DNA from: Psococerastis gibbosa
Lineage: Eukaryota > Arthropoda > Insecta > Psocodea > Psocidae
Direction: 5' to 3'
Assembly (NCBI GenBank): GCA_963971405.1
Contig: OZ020487.1
Location: 26,521,371 to 26,585,370, forward strand
Length of the DNA stretch: 64,000 nucleotides
Position numbers and translations under genes: made by a program. Position 1 is the stretch's first letter. Every line of letters starts with the position of its first letter. The notes beneath the pieces are model-generated. The model was given only the letters and a program-made list of their open reading frames with translations. It ran no database searches and was not told the origin of the DNA. Below, in pieces: positions 63,149-64,000 of the stretch.

Positions 63149-63154
63149 ATTGAA

Positions 63155-64000
63155 AAGTTTCGAATCCGCCATTGATATTGGTGGATGTTGTGATTGTTTT
63201 GTGTATGCCACCATTCGGGTCTATAGTTAAAAGAAGAGTTATTAGCAGGGGGCTGTCAACGCTGTATAAAATGGAATTTTGCCTTTCTTCCACTAAGAAC
63301 CGTCTTCTGCTAAGTGGACGGAGATTAATATTTCCGCACCGCGGCGCTTGAAGCGTTCCCGCTTAAATTCAAATTTTGGTCTGTAACATTTTAGTTGCCA
63401 TATTCCAATGGAGATTAATATTATTTTTTTATATTCCATTATAATGACAGTTGACTGCGTATTTCAACGCTTATATTATGTAATGTGCCACTGGCAGTGT
63501 AAAGTCTAATAAGCTTACGTATGATAAGTATCGGTAATACAGTAGGTAGCGTTAGTCAATTGCAGTTCAAACGTTAAATTTCCACATTTCAATTTTATTC
63601 ATATACTTTTATACTGTACTTAACATTCCCATTAATACGCTAGTTTATTTTTACTCTTCGGCGCTACAGTCTAGAGCCCGTAATGTCCTAAAAAAACTTT
63701 TTCATAGCCCGTACGTAGCACATTGTTTATTACTCTAGATTATTATTAGTAACCCATTCGTCCTATGTCGAATGCCTAATACCAACGACCAAAATTGATT
63801 GTTTTTTCCATTAGCAATCCGTTAAACGTCTTCGATGTCAACTTATGCTATCTACTATACGAGGGAAAATGGACACGATGAGAGAATGAGCCATGCTCAA
63901 CATGGACAAAATGTACATAGGCCTAGTCGTATGAATGACTTTACCAAGTCAAAACTGAAACCCATGAACGACCTTCGGACTCTTCTTTTGCTAGCATTCG
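63155..64000. other. Right flank, nothing recognised
   Basis: AT-rich sequence outside the transposon. No gene, repeat end or RNA was seen. Confidence 0.6.

Overview
This is eukaryotic DNA, most likely from an arthropod (insect or crustacean). It is AT-rich, the genes have GT-AG introns, the gaps between genes are large, and several families of short transposons recur. The central gene encodes a Blimp-1/PRDM1 protein whose zinc-finger block and C-terminal flank look arthropod. I cannot name the species.

Layout. Positions 1-27168 hold no gene I can support. They carry dispersed repeats: a tRNA-derived SINE family, hAT-type and PIF/Harbinger-type MITEs and unnamed families. They also hold a near-perfect ecdysone-response palindrome (18985-18997) and a TATA box followed by an ATG at a splice donor (13238-13317), either of which could serve Blimp-1. 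Positions 27169-39868 hold Blimp-1 on the + strand: 12 exons assembled by phase, 771 residues, with a PR domain and five zinc fingers. A candidate 39-nt in-frame cassette exon lies inside the PR domain, and a tandem PRDM1-type binding motif lies in its eighth intron. The 3' flank has a 5'-truncated LINE insertion (40107-41115) with a 13-bp target duplication. Positions 41129-51252 are gene-poor, with one 625-bp hAT MITE. Positions 51253-53366 (- strand) hold a two-exon gene for a lysine-rich single-pass membrane protein with a metadherin/LYRIC-like motif.

The most interesting unit is at about 53747-63148: a two-gene DNA transposon that I place with the ISL2EU group of IS5-related elements. 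At the left end, on the + strand, is a four-exon gene for a SWIM-like zinc-binding segment plus a YqaJ/lambda-exonuclease-type nuclease (416 aa). At the right end, on the - strand, is a three-exon gene for a THAP plus DDE transposase (526 aa). The genes converge and both reading frames are open. Short inverted ends (GGGTATACAGG) and a flanking ATTGAA repeat mark possible boundaries. The gap between the genes has collected several nested insertions. The left end lies about 380 bp from the start codon of the metadherin-like gene, which is transcribed away from it.

Exon boundaries were set by eye from splice consensus, phase continuity and protein similarity recalled from family knowledge. No alignment or search was run.
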